DNA from: an uncultured Actinomycetes bacterium
GTDB taxonomy: Bacteria; Actinomycetota; Thermoleophilia; Miltoncostaeales; Miltoncostaeaceae
Assembly (NCBI GenBank): GCA_937862675.1
Contig: CALMEC010000373.1
Coordinates: 1 to 9,887 of the forward strand
Reading direction: 5' to 3'
Length of the DNA: 9,887 bases
The notes below the pieces were generated by a model. The model had not been told where the DNA came from. It did no database searches and saw only the letters and a list, made by a program, of their open reading frames with translations. This document shows positions 1-6,374 of the stretch, one piece after another (positions within the stretch are counted from its first letter, which is position 1; each line of letters starts with the position of its first letter). The position numbers were made by a program, and so were the translations under genes.

Positions 1-51
1 TCATGGCGGCGAATCTGCCAGGTGGACATGGGCGGCACAACCGGGCCCCCC

Positions 52-62
52 GCGTGACACGC
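52..62. promoter_or_regulatory. Short palindrome upstream of pspA, possible operator
   Basis: The sequence shows GCGTG-A-CACGC, two 5-nt arms around a single central base, about 80 nt before the pspA start. Palindromes of this size can be binding sites for dimeric regulators, but in DNA this GC-rich they also arise by chance. I cannot assign a regulator, and no second copy is evident near the start. Confidence 0.18.
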
Positions 63-131
63 CCGGGCCGCCCCCGTTCCCTTCGGCACCGGGAGGCGTT
101 AGCGTCGCCCCTGGAAACGTGACGAGCGACC

Positions 132-138
132 AAGGGGA
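132..138 (+). promoter_or_regulatory. Ribosome binding site of pspA
   Basis: AAGGGGA lies 5 nt before the GTG at 144 and is a strong Shine-Dalgarno match. It decides the start: the GTG opens the conserved PspA N-terminus MSFFSRLK. The ATG at 139 is in another frame and soon meets a stop. Confidence 0.8.
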
Positions 139-143
139 ATGGC

Positions 144-884
144 GTGTCCTTCTTCAGTCGCCTGAAGGCCATCTTTCAGGCGAAGGCAAACAAGGCCCTC
201 GATGCGGCCGAGAACCCGAACGAGATGCTCGACCTCTCGTTCGAGAAGCAGACCGAGCTGCTGACGAAGGTGCGCCGCGGCGTGGCCGACGCCGCCACCA
301 GCAAGAAGCGGCTGGAGCTGCAGGCCGACAAGCTCCAGCAGAGCGTCGGCAACCTCGAGCGCCAGGCCGCCCAGGCCCTCCAGGCCGGTCGTGAGGACCT
401 CGCCCGCACGGCCCTCGAGCGCAAGGCCGGCGTCCAGGCCCAGCTCGAGAGCATCACCGCGCAGAAGGACCAGCTGCAGATCGAGCAGGACAAGCTCGTC
501 TCCGCCGAGCAGAAGCTCACGGCCAAGATCGAGTCGTTCCGGGTGCGCAAGGAGACCATCAAGGCCCAGTACACGGCCGCCGAGGCCCAGACCAAGATCG
601 GCGAGGCCTTCAGCGGCATCTCCGAGGACATGGCCGACGTCGGCATGGCGATGGACCGCGCCGAGAACAAGGTCGAGACGATGCGCGCCCGCGCCGGCGC
701 CATCGACGAGCTGCTGGAATCGGGCGCGCTCACCGACGTCAGCGACGGCCGCGACTCCATCGACCGGGAGCTCGAGAAGCTGTCGCTGTCGAGCGGGGTC
801 GACGACGAGCTGGCGCGCCTGAAGGCGGAGATCGGACCGGGGGACCAGGCGGCCGGTCAGATCGGGGAGGGCGAGGCCAAGTGA
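144..884 (+). CDS. pspA: PspA/IM30 family membrane-stress protein
   Basis: The product is 246 aa and belongs to the PspA/IM30 (Vipp1) family. These peripheral membrane proteins oligomerise on the inner leaflet and help preserve membrane integrity and proton-motive force under envelope stress. The N-terminus MSFFSRLKAIFQAKANKALD fits the amphipathic membrane-binding helix, followed by the family-typical ENPNEMLD (residues about 23-30). From about residue 30 to 190 it is almost all charged, Ala- and Leu-rich coiled coil (for example the RRGVADAATSKKRLELQADK stretch), as in the helical hairpin of the family. The tail from about 190 (DVSDGRDSIDRELEKL, then an acidic, Gly-rich end) is typical of actinobacterial forms. 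The start is a GTG with a strong Shine-Dalgarno. The stop overlaps by 4 nt (GTGA) a PspAA-like start, the usual actinobacterial pairing. Length and sequence are normal for the family, so I regard it as intact. Confidence 0.95.
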   Translation: MSFFSRLKAIFQAKANKALDAAENPNEMLDLSFEKQTELLTKVRRGVADAATSKKRLELQADKLQQSVGNLERQAAQALQAGREDLARTALERKAGVQAQLESITAQKDQLQIEQDKLVSAEQKLTAKIESFRVRKETIKAQYTAAEAQTKIGEAFSGISEDMADVGMAMDRAENKVETMRARAGAIDELLESGALTDVSDGRDSIDRELEKLSLSSGVDDELARLKAEIGPGDQAAGQIGEGEAK

Positions 885-1024
885 TCGTCCGCATCCTCGG
901 CGAGGGCCAGTACCGGCTGGACGACGAGGCGTTCGCGCTCGCGGGCGTCGGTGGCCAGGGCCTGGATCTTGCGGCGGACGTCGCGGAGTTCATCGAAGGG
1001 AACTATGCACGGCATCGGTTCTGA
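881..1024 (+). CDS. Short PspAA-like protein, apparently truncated
   Basis: This 47-aa frame starts with GTG inside the pspA stop (GTGA overlap), implying translational coupling. Its first 15 residues, MIVRILGEGQYRLDD, match what I know as the start of the PspAA domain, which often follows PspA in actinobacteria and is normally about 90 residues or more. After LDDE the sequence (AFALAGVGGQGLDLAADVAE...) no longer resembles the family, and it stops at 1022-1024, inside the next gene. I infer that the 5' end of a PspAA gene is preserved and the rest was lost or replaced at about position 926. The segment 926-1000 looks at least as coding when read on the minus strand, which would fit an inversion or a misjoin. 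Whether a functional peptide is made is unknown. Confidence 0.6.
   Translation: MIVRILGEGQYRLDDEAFALAGVGGQGLDLAADVAEFIEGNYARHRF
995..1001 (+). promoter_or_regulatory. Ribosome binding site of the methyltransferase-glycosyltransferase gene
   Basis: GAAGGGA precedes the ATG at 1005 with about 4 nt spacing. This favours 1005 over the in-frame ATG at 951, which lies within the PspAA-like frame and would add 18 residues (beginning MARAWILRRTSRSSSKG) that look like out-of-frame translation and not a protein N-terminus. Confidence 0.65.
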
Positions 1025-2795
1025 CCCATCGGAGTCGGACGCGCGTGAGCGCTTCACGTTCGGGTGGCGCGGCCCGCACGGGCATGTGGTCAAGCTCGTC
1101 GAGCGGCTCGAATCGGTCGACGACGGCATCGTCCTGAACCTCGGGTGCGGGTACGGACAGATCGCCGGTCCGCTCGCCGAACGCGGGATCACGTGCGTGG
1201 GCGCGCACTTCGACGCGCATGCCGTGGCGGCTCTGGTGGCGGACCGCCACGAGGCGCACATGCTCGAGGTCCCCGTGTCCGGCGACGCGTTCGTCGCCCA
1301 GCTGGAGCGCATCGTCGGTGATCGTCCGGTGACGGCGGTCATGCTCGTCGACCTCCTCGAATACGTGATGACACCTGCGGACATCGTCGCCGGTCTCAGC
1401 CGCATGGTGGAGGACCTCGGTCGTCCCCCCGTGATCGTCAGCGTGCCCAACATCGCCCACTACGACATCGGGGCGAAGCTCCTCGCCGGCCGATGGGACA
1501 CCACCGACGGTGGTCTTCTGGACGGCTCCCGCGTCACGCACTTCACGGAACGCCGCATGCTCGACCTGTTCGCGGACCACGGGTGGCGGGAGACCGAGAG
1601 GATGGACGTCGCGCTCGCGCAGAGCGACCAGTCCTTCCCCGAGGGGCTTCCTGTCCTGTCCTGGCAGACGCCGATCGCACAGTACCTCAGGCTCGTGCGC
1701 GACACGGCGGACGACACCGGCGCCATCGGTCAGTTCGTGCGGGTGTTCGAGCCGGCGAGCGCCGCGCTCGCCCCGGAGATCGCGGAGGAGGGGCCGACGC
1801 CGTTCCTCAGCGTCGTGGTGCGGACGCAGGGCACGCGACCCGGGCTCCTGATCGAGACGCTGACCTCCCTGGCCGCCCAGACGGACCAGGACTTCGAGGT
1901 GCTCCTCATGGTCAACGCGCGCCATCCGGCGGTCGCCGACGAGGTCGAGGCGCTCGTCGACGCGTTCGACGGTTCGTTCGCGGAACGGGTGCGGGTGACG
2001 CTGGTGGCGGAGCCCGGCCGGGTCGCCCCGCTCAACATCGGGCTCGACATCGCGAGAGGCCGCTACATCGCGTTCCTCGACGACGACGACGTCGCCTTCG
2101 CGCACTGGGTCGAGGAGTTCCGCCGTCTGTTCGCCGAACGACCCGATGCCGTCGCGCGGTGCCTCACGGTGCAACAAGGCGTGGAGCCCGGGGTCGGCGG
2201 TTCGTACGTCACGCGGTCGTACGACGTCCACTGGTCGGCCGAGTTCGACCTGTCCGAGCACCTGGCCAACAACCAGACGCCGTTCTGCTCGTTCGCGGTC
2301 CCCGTGGAGGCCATCCGGGCCCTGAACATCCGGTTCGACCCGAACCTCCAGGTCGTCGAGGACTGGGAGTTCCTCCTCCAGTCGGCGATCCAGCTCGGTG
2401 TTGTCGGCTCGACGGAGTACACGACCTCGTACAGGTGGTGGTCGTCCGGCAGTTCACTGAACACGGTGTCCGTCGACGTGTGGGACACGTGCCGTCGGGT
2501 GATCCTGGAACGGCTGGACCGCGAGCCGCTCCTCCTGCCGTCGGGGAGCGCGACGACGCTCGCCGACATCTGGAACATGAGTCAGGGCGTGATGCCTGCG
2601 GGCAGTGTCGGCCAGCGCATCCTGGAGCTTGAGACGGCGGTCGCCCAGCAGACGGAGCGCCTCCGCGAGTATCAGAAGGTCGTCGAGGGGTACGAACGGT
2701 CGATGTCGTGGAAGGTGACGCGTCCGCTACGGGCCGCCACGGAGCGTCTCCGCGAGCGGCGTGGCCGTGACGGGCATCCAGACGATGCGACCTGA
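1005..2795 (+). CDS. Fused SAM-dependent methyltransferase / family 2 glycosyltransferase
   Basis: The product is 596 aa with two enzyme domains. Residues about 20-250 form a class I methyltransferase: motif I is LNLGCGYGQIAG (44-55), an acidic strand end follows at AVMLVDLLEYV (111-121), then PPVIVSVPNIAHYD (141-154), resembling Methyltransf_11/23-type proteins. Residues about 264-500 form a GT-A fold: the first strand is FLSVVVRTQG (267-276), the metal/nucleotide-sugar motif is FLDDDD (357-362), and a catalytic-base-like EDWEF occurs at 452-456. The tail is a coiled coil (about 536-590) containing SMSWKVTRPLR, a motif frequent at the ends of surface-polysaccharide glycosyltransferases. No membrane segment or signal peptide is seen, so it is probably cytoplasmic or membrane-associated. 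It overlaps the PspAA-like frame by 20 nt and converges on the glycan operon. By inference it adds a sugar and methylates a glycan, perhaps capping a chain; the substrate is unknown. Confidence 0.88.
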   Translation: MHGIGSDPSESDARERFTFGWRGPHGHVVKLVERLESVDDGIVLNLGCGYGQIAGPLAERGITCVGAHFDAHAVAALVADRHEAHMLEVPVSGDAFVAQLERIVGDRPVTAVMLVDLLEYVMTPADIVAGLSRMVEDLGRPPVIVSVPNIAHYDIGAKLLAGRWDTTDGGLLDGSRVTHFTERRMLDLFADHGWRETERMDVALAQSDQSFPEGLPVLSWQTPIAQYLRLVRDTADDTGAIGQFVRVFEPASAALAPEIAEEGPTPFLSVVVRTQGTRPGLLIETLTSLAAQTDQDFEVLLMVNARHPAVADEVEALVDAFDGSFAERVRVTLVAEPGRVAPLNIGLDIARGRYIAFLDDDDVAFAHWVEEFRRLFAERPDAVARCLTVQQGVEPGVGGSYVTRSYDVHWSAEFDLSEHLANNQTPFCSFAVPVEAIRALNIRFDPNLQVVEDWEFLLQSAIQLGVVGSTEYTTSYRWWSSGSSLNTVSVDVWDTCRRVILERLDREPLLLPSGSATTLADIWNMSQGVMPAGSVGQRILELETAVAQQTERLREYQKVVEGYERSMSWKVTRPLRAATERLRERRGRDGHPDDAT

Positions 2796-2986
2796 CGTCG
2801 TTTTCTGACATCGCGGGCTGGCGCTCTGATTCTCCCCGTGAGGAGAATATGCCGAGGCTTGCATCTATCAGATCTGTTCGATCGTGATGGCAACTATTAA
2901 CGGCTATAGCTGTTCATGAGCAATGGAATTGCGGTCGTCGCGATGTAGTGCCGCTCCGCGGCCAGCCCTGTCTCAGGATCGTGTCG
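2796..2986. other. Convergent intergenic gap, lower GC
   Basis: No credible gene is seen on either strand between the stops of two convergent genes. Base composition drops visibly: the row 2881-2940 is close to half A+T, against well over two-thirds G+C in pspA. It holds the hairpin at 2829-2848 and a short GCCGC-TCC-GCGGC repeat at 2950-2962. The composition change continues into the minus-strand gene to the right, so this may be a junction of acquired DNA. Confidence 0.5.
2829..2848. terminator. Candidate bidirectional hairpin terminator
   Basis: ATTCTCC (2829-2835) and GGAGAAT (2842-2848) are perfect inverted arms of 7 nt around a 6-nt loop. The hairpin lies 33 nt after the plus-strand stop at 2795 and downstream of the minus-strand stop at 2987, so it could serve both. 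There is no T-run on either side, and the stem is short and A+T-ended, so termination is only a suggestion from position. Confidence 0.35.
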
Positions 2987-4849
2987 TCACCACGTGATGA
3001 TTCTGCGGCATGTTTCGATCTGAGTCATCTGACACATCTTGCGTCGATCTGTGGGTGAGGCAAGAATGGTGCTACCTCTCCTTGTAAGAAGCGAATCCAC
3101 CACGCCGTCGATCTGGCCCTGTTCGCCACCTTCGAGTCGGTCCACCGCGAGAAACTGACCTTGGCGTTCCGCAGTCCAGCCGCCAGTCAGCGAGAAGAAC
3201 CACATCGTGTTCAGGAGTGGAGTGTTATCCGACGTCTTCAGTGCGACGAATGTGGTATCCGCGGAAGGATGATTGAGCTTCCAGTTCGAAGCGGCCATCA
3301 GGTTGGCCTGTGTCTGCGTGGCCGTGGGAACTCCGCGATAGTCCAGCCCAGGTGCGCGCGGTCCAATGCCCGACGTCGGCTGTGGCGGGATCGTGAGTCC
3401 GAATGACTGGGTCGCCGCGAGGATCAGCAGCGCCGGGAGGAGGATGCGACCGTACCGTAGACGTCTCAGGCCATCGGCACGGCGCAAGAGGGCGCCCACC
3501 TGCATGACGATGACAAGCAAACAGAGTGCCCAAACACCATAGAGGAGCTTCCAGAAGTAGTAGCTGACCTCTCCTCGGGATGTGACCTGCAGCACGGCAT
3601 AGGCGGCACAGATGACGAGGCCGAGCAAGGGAATCACGGCTGCAACAGCAGTGCGGTAGTCGTCAGTGGGCGAACCCCGGTCGAGCCTGGTCCACAACAG
3701 CGCGGCGAGTCCGGTGAGCACAGCGGCGGTCAATAGCACGCTTCCAAGGGGAAGCGTCGGCGTACTCCCCACCGCTTGAAGCAGTGCATTCGTTGGGACC
3801 GTACGTATTTGATCGACCGTGGCTGCCAGCAGGACGAAGCCAAAGAAACCGACAAGGATGAACGTCGCGATGGCGCCTCGTGACCACACGACTCGAATTC
3901 GTCGCCAGGGTATGAGGACCAAGAGCAGCGACGGGAGGGCGAGGATGAGGAGCAGGAACCAGGTTGTCGCGACTCCTACGATGCCTCCCATGAGTGCGGA
4001 GAGCACAATGGGATCTGCCAGCCGCTTCGTCAGGATCGCGATGGTGATCGTCGCCGTAGCCAGCGAAACCGCGAGCAAAAAGTTTGGATAACCATTCGCG
4101 ACGAGGATCGCCCCCGGCCCGAGGATCAGCATGGCGGCGGTATAGATCGGAAGCGCCCAGGTGATCGCTCCCCCACGTCGGATAGAGGGCAGAGCACTGA
4201 TAGCCGCGACGCCGAGGACGGCAGAGCCTATGGCCACGATACCGACCGCTTGATTGAAGGTGATCAATTCCCGCGCCGTCGATTCGACTCGGGGTCCTCG
4301 GAGGAGCTCCATGACGGAGGCCGCTGTGCTGTGGTATCCCTGCGGATATTCACGAGACGTCCATGTCTGCCCGCTCGGCGCTGATCCGAGATGGTTTATC
4401 GTGGCGCCATGGATGCGGATCATGTGGGTCATGTTGAAGTGCGACACGAAGTCCCAAGCACGACCCAGATTCGCGAAGGCTCCCTTCCATGAATCTTGGG
4501 TGAGAAACGTGCTCCAGACATATGTGCCGACGACGACCGCCCCGATTGGCGCCGCGTCAACCGGCGCGACGGTGGGGACGATGCGCCGAAGGCGGCTCTT
4601 CGGGGACGGGGATGCGAGAAGCCAAAGAACGAGCGCAACGACAATGAGAATCCATAGTCCGGTGATCCGTCCGACAGACGAGCCGCCCAATGGACGCCAC
4701 CAGAGCAACGGTCCCCATCCCAGGACGATCGTGCCGGTAAGGAGGATGCGACGCGATAGGCCCGCAGCCGTCGGCACGCACAGCAGTGTAAGGACGAAGA
4801 GCACCAGTCCTGGCCAACCGTTGAGGACGTCGGTCAGTCTAAGAGCCAA
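2987..4849 (-). CDS. Polytopic membrane protein, GT-C-like; start unresolved
   Basis: From the TTG at 4849 the product is 620 aa: a dozen or so hydrophobic segments to about residue 460, then a soluble C-terminal part of about 150 residues ending ETCRRIITW. The first extracytoplasmic loop has WDFVSHFNMTHMIRIHG and then EYPQGYHSTA, reminiscent of GT-C or DUF6541-type membrane glycosyltransferases, which use polyprenyl-phosphate sugars outside the membrane. I see the resemblance but cannot confirm the family. The start is odd. The TTG lacks a well-spaced Shine-Dalgarno and falls inside a hydrophobic helix; the frame stays open upstream to the TAG at 4963-4961, encoding RRWLIASVAALGVAFG just before it, yet holds no ATG or GTG. 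An ATG at 4979 lies one base out of frame. GC content is lower than in flanking genes, suggesting separate acquisition. It follows the DUF2304 gene after a roughly 250-nt gap and may need its own promoter. Confidence 0.8.
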   Translation of the reverse strand: MALRLTDVLNGWPGLVLFVLTLLCVPTAAGLSRRILLTGTIVLGWGPLLWWRPLGGSSVGRITGLWILIVVALVLWLLASPSPKSRLRRIVPTVAPVDAAPIGAVVVGTYVWSTFLTQDSWKGAFANLGRAWDFVSHFNMTHMIRIHGATINHLGSAPSGQTWTSREYPQGYHSTAASVMELLRGPRVESTARELITFNQAVGIVAIGSAVLGVAAISALPSIRRGGAITWALPIYTAAMLILGPGAILVANGYPNFLLAVSLATATITIAILTKRLADPIVLSALMGGIVGVATTWFLLLILALPSLLLVLIPWRRIRVVWSRGAIATFILVGFFGFVLLAATVDQIRTVPTNALLQAVGSTPTLPLGSVLLTAAVLTGLAALLWTRLDRGSPTDDYRTAVAAVIPLLGLVICAAYAVLQVTSRGEVSYYFWKLLYGVWALCLLVIVMQVGALLRRADGLRRLRYGRILLPALLILAATQSFGLTIPPQPTSGIGPRAPGLDYRGVPTATQTQANLMAASNWKLNHPSADTTFVALKTSDNTPLLNTMWFFSLTGGWTAERQGQFLAVDRLEGGEQGQIDGVVDSLLTRRGSTILASPTDRRKMCQMTQIETCRRIITW

Positions 4850-4979
4850 TAGGCCGAATGCAACTCCGAGGGCGGCTACCGACGCTATCAGCCAACGCCG
4901 AGCCGATGGTTGTCTGATGGGATCTCCGATATCACTTGTGCTATGTGTTATGAAACAGCCCTACCGTGTGGTTTGTCAT

Positions 4980-5229
4980 TAGTGGTTGCGAGCGATCCGC
5001 TGTCCGTGCATTCATGACACAAAGATGATGAACACAGAGGGTGGAGGAGCAGTCGATCCTCAAGGCGTGTCCTGGGGCCCGGTCTGGACGAGCACCAAGA
5101 ACGTCAAGCATTCACTGTTTCTCGCTCACTTCGATGGGCTCGTACGTTACTTGCTATGGGTGCTGTTGCCGTTCTGCGCATCATAGTATGGTCGCTCGCC
5201 GCGATTCTGAGGGCGTGTTCCAGCCAAGT
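4980..5229. other. Gap between DUF2304 gene and GT-C-like gene
   Basis: About 250 nt of lower-GC DNA with no frame I can support as a gene. Reading the minus strand there is a 26-codon frame starting ATGATGCGC near 5184, with no visible binding site and no recognisable product. A TTGACG on the minus strand is a fair -35 but has no -10 at the right spacing. A short GAGGA/TCCTC inverted repeat is at 5044-5061. It could hold the promoter of the downstream gene or be a decayed remnant; nothing decides. Confidence 0.4.
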
Positions 5230-5625
5230 TCACCGCTCCGGGGGCTTGGATGAGGGATCACGGACCGTGGTGTGCGGATCGGCATCCGACTGCGCGTGCA
5301 CCTGCTCCGAGAGGAGAGCCACGTCCTGGGCCAGCGAACGGATCCGGTCCGTTTGTTTGGAGATCGTGATCACGGCGTCTAGGAGTGCGAGGCCCAGGAA
5401 GGCGACGACGATGAGGAAGAGCGCCGACGGTGGGTACGCGATGCCAAGGGCGTCGGAGACAGCGTTGAGAGCCGGTTCGGATATTCCGAGGACCGCGATC
5501 ACAATGGCACCGATGATCCAGAAGAGCGCGTGCCGCTCCTGGAGGCGGCGGCTGCGGATCAGCCAGAGGACCGCGACGAGGACGAGTGCTGCGACGATGA
5601 TGCCGATGAGGACGAGACGGTTCAT
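5230..5625 (-). CDS. DUF2304 family small membrane protein
   Basis: The product is 131 aa with three hydrophobic helices at about residues 3-23, 33-49 and 67-88, then a short coiled coil (TDRIRSLAQDVALLSEQVHA, 92-111) and a polar tail. This size and layout match the DUF2304 family, often encoded directly after a DPM1-like glycosyltransferase, as here: its ATG overlaps the stop of that gene (ATGA, 5622-5625). The molecular role of DUF2304 is not established. The constant pairing suggests a membrane partner or anchor for a glycosyltransferase that here has no membrane segments of its own. No separate Shine-Dalgarno is seen, consistent with coupled translation. Confidence 0.88.
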   Translation of the reverse strand: MNRLVLIGIIVAALVLVAVLWLIRSRRLQERHALFWIIGAIVIAVLGISEPALNAVSDALGIAYPPSALFLIVVAFLGLALLDAVITISKQTDRIRSLAQDVALLSEQVHAQSDADPHTTVRDPSSKPPER

Positions 5626-6374
5626 TGCTTGGGTGTCGGATTGCGGCCGAGGAACTGGACGAGGACGGCTAGGGTGACCTTGATCATGTAGTAGGCTGAC
5701 TTCAGTGGGGTGATCGACGAGCGGCCTGCTTCGCGGTGACGCATCTCGACCGGCACCTCCCGGATGGTCAGTCCGGCACGCTTGGCGAGTACCAGCGCCT
5801 CGACCTCCGGATAGTCGTGCGGGTAGTGCTCCGCGAAGAGGCGGATGGTCGCCCGATCCGCAGCACGGAGCCCGGAGGTGGTGTCGGTCAGCTGCTGTCC
5901 GGTCAGAAGGGACACGAGCCGGGCGAAGACGGTGATGCCTCCGCGTCGTCCGATGGGGGCCCGGTACCCGGTCTCCTCCGCGAAGCGCGATCCGATGACG
6001 TAGTTGGCGTCCGTCGTGCGCAGGATCTCGAGCAACCGTGTCACTTCCAACGGTGGATGCTGGCCGTCTCCGTCGACCTGGACGGCGACGTCGAATCCCT
6101 CGCGGTCCGCGAGCTTGAATCCGGTCTGCACCGTGGTGCCGATGCCGGTGTTGAAGGGCAGCCGGACGACGCGCGCGCCGGACTCCGCCGCCTCAACGGC
6201 GGTTCCGTCGGACGACCCGTCGTCGATGACGACCGGCACAGTGTCCGGGAGGTGTTCCCGGATCTCACGCACCACATCACCGACCGATCCCTCCTCGTTG
6301 TAGGCGGGAACGATGATGAGCACGCGGAGTGCACGGCCGGATCCGGACTCTGAGCGGATGCTGACGTCGCTCAT
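5622..6374 (-). CDS. DPM1-like family 2 glycosyltransferase
   Basis: The product is 250 aa of GT-A type, resembling dolichyl/polyprenyl-phosphate mannose or glucose synthases. These move a sugar from a nucleotide donor onto polyprenyl phosphate at the cytoplasmic membrane face. Visible motifs are IIVPAYNEEGSV (20-31), VIDDGSSDGT (49-58), VQVDGDGQHPP (98-108, containing the D-x-D metal site), TDTTSGLRA (163-171) and the late EVPVEMRHREAGRSS (206-220). There are no C-terminal membrane helices, so it is the short soluble/peripheral form. It overlaps the flippase stop by 4 nt (ATGA) and the DUF2304 start by 4 nt, so the three are translationally coupled. The likely product is a lipid-linked sugar used by the GT-C-like membrane proteins of the locus; sugar identity is not predictable. 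Confidence 0.93.
   Translation of the reverse strand: MSDVSIRSESGSGRALRVLIIVPAYNEEGSVGDVVREIREHLPDTVPVVIDDGSSDGTAVEAAESGARVVRLPFNTGIGTTVQTGFKLADREGFDVAVQVDGDGQHPPLEVTRLLEILRTTDANYVIGSRFAEETGYRAPIGRRGGITVFARLVSLLTGQQLTDTTSGLRAADRATIRLFAEHYPHDYPEVEALVLAKRAGLTIREVPVEMRHREAGRSSITPLKSAYYMIKVTLAVLVQFLGRNPTPKQ

Larger units (their letters stand above)
1..143. other. Leader region upstream of pspA, no gene seen
   Basis: No open frame here looks coding. The stretch is very GC-rich and holds several short inverted repeats: the near-perfect palindrome GCGTG-A-CACGC at 52-62, and CCGGGC (41-46) paired with GCCCGG (61-66) over a 14-nt loop. No clear -35/-10 pair is visible; the AT-richest point is around 96-105 (GCGTTAGCGT). 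A pspA promoter is expected here because the gene starts at 144, but I cannot place it. Confidence 0.4.

Noticed and set aside
990..2261. Long minus-strand open frame (423 codons) across the methyltransferase-glycosyltransferase gene
   Set aside because: The opposite strand carries conserved methyltransferase and glycosyltransferase motifs in one frame. The antisense product is low-complexity Arg/Asp/Val/His sequence, typical of shadow frames at high GC. Only its small piece near 926-1000 was kept as a question.
1493..2632. Second plus-strand frame (379 codons) inside the fused enzyme gene
   Set aside because: An Arg/Gly/Pro-rich shadow with no motifs, fully nested in a recognisable gene.
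4986..5253. Small plus-strand frames (66 and 70 codons) in the gap after the DUF2304 gene
   Set aside because: No binding site, no recognisable domain, and they run against the operon. I could not support them as genes or as remnants of a known transposase.
5260..5270. Inverted repeat CACGG-A-CCGTG
   Set aside because: It lies within the DUF2304 coding sequence and is short enough to be chance at this base composition.
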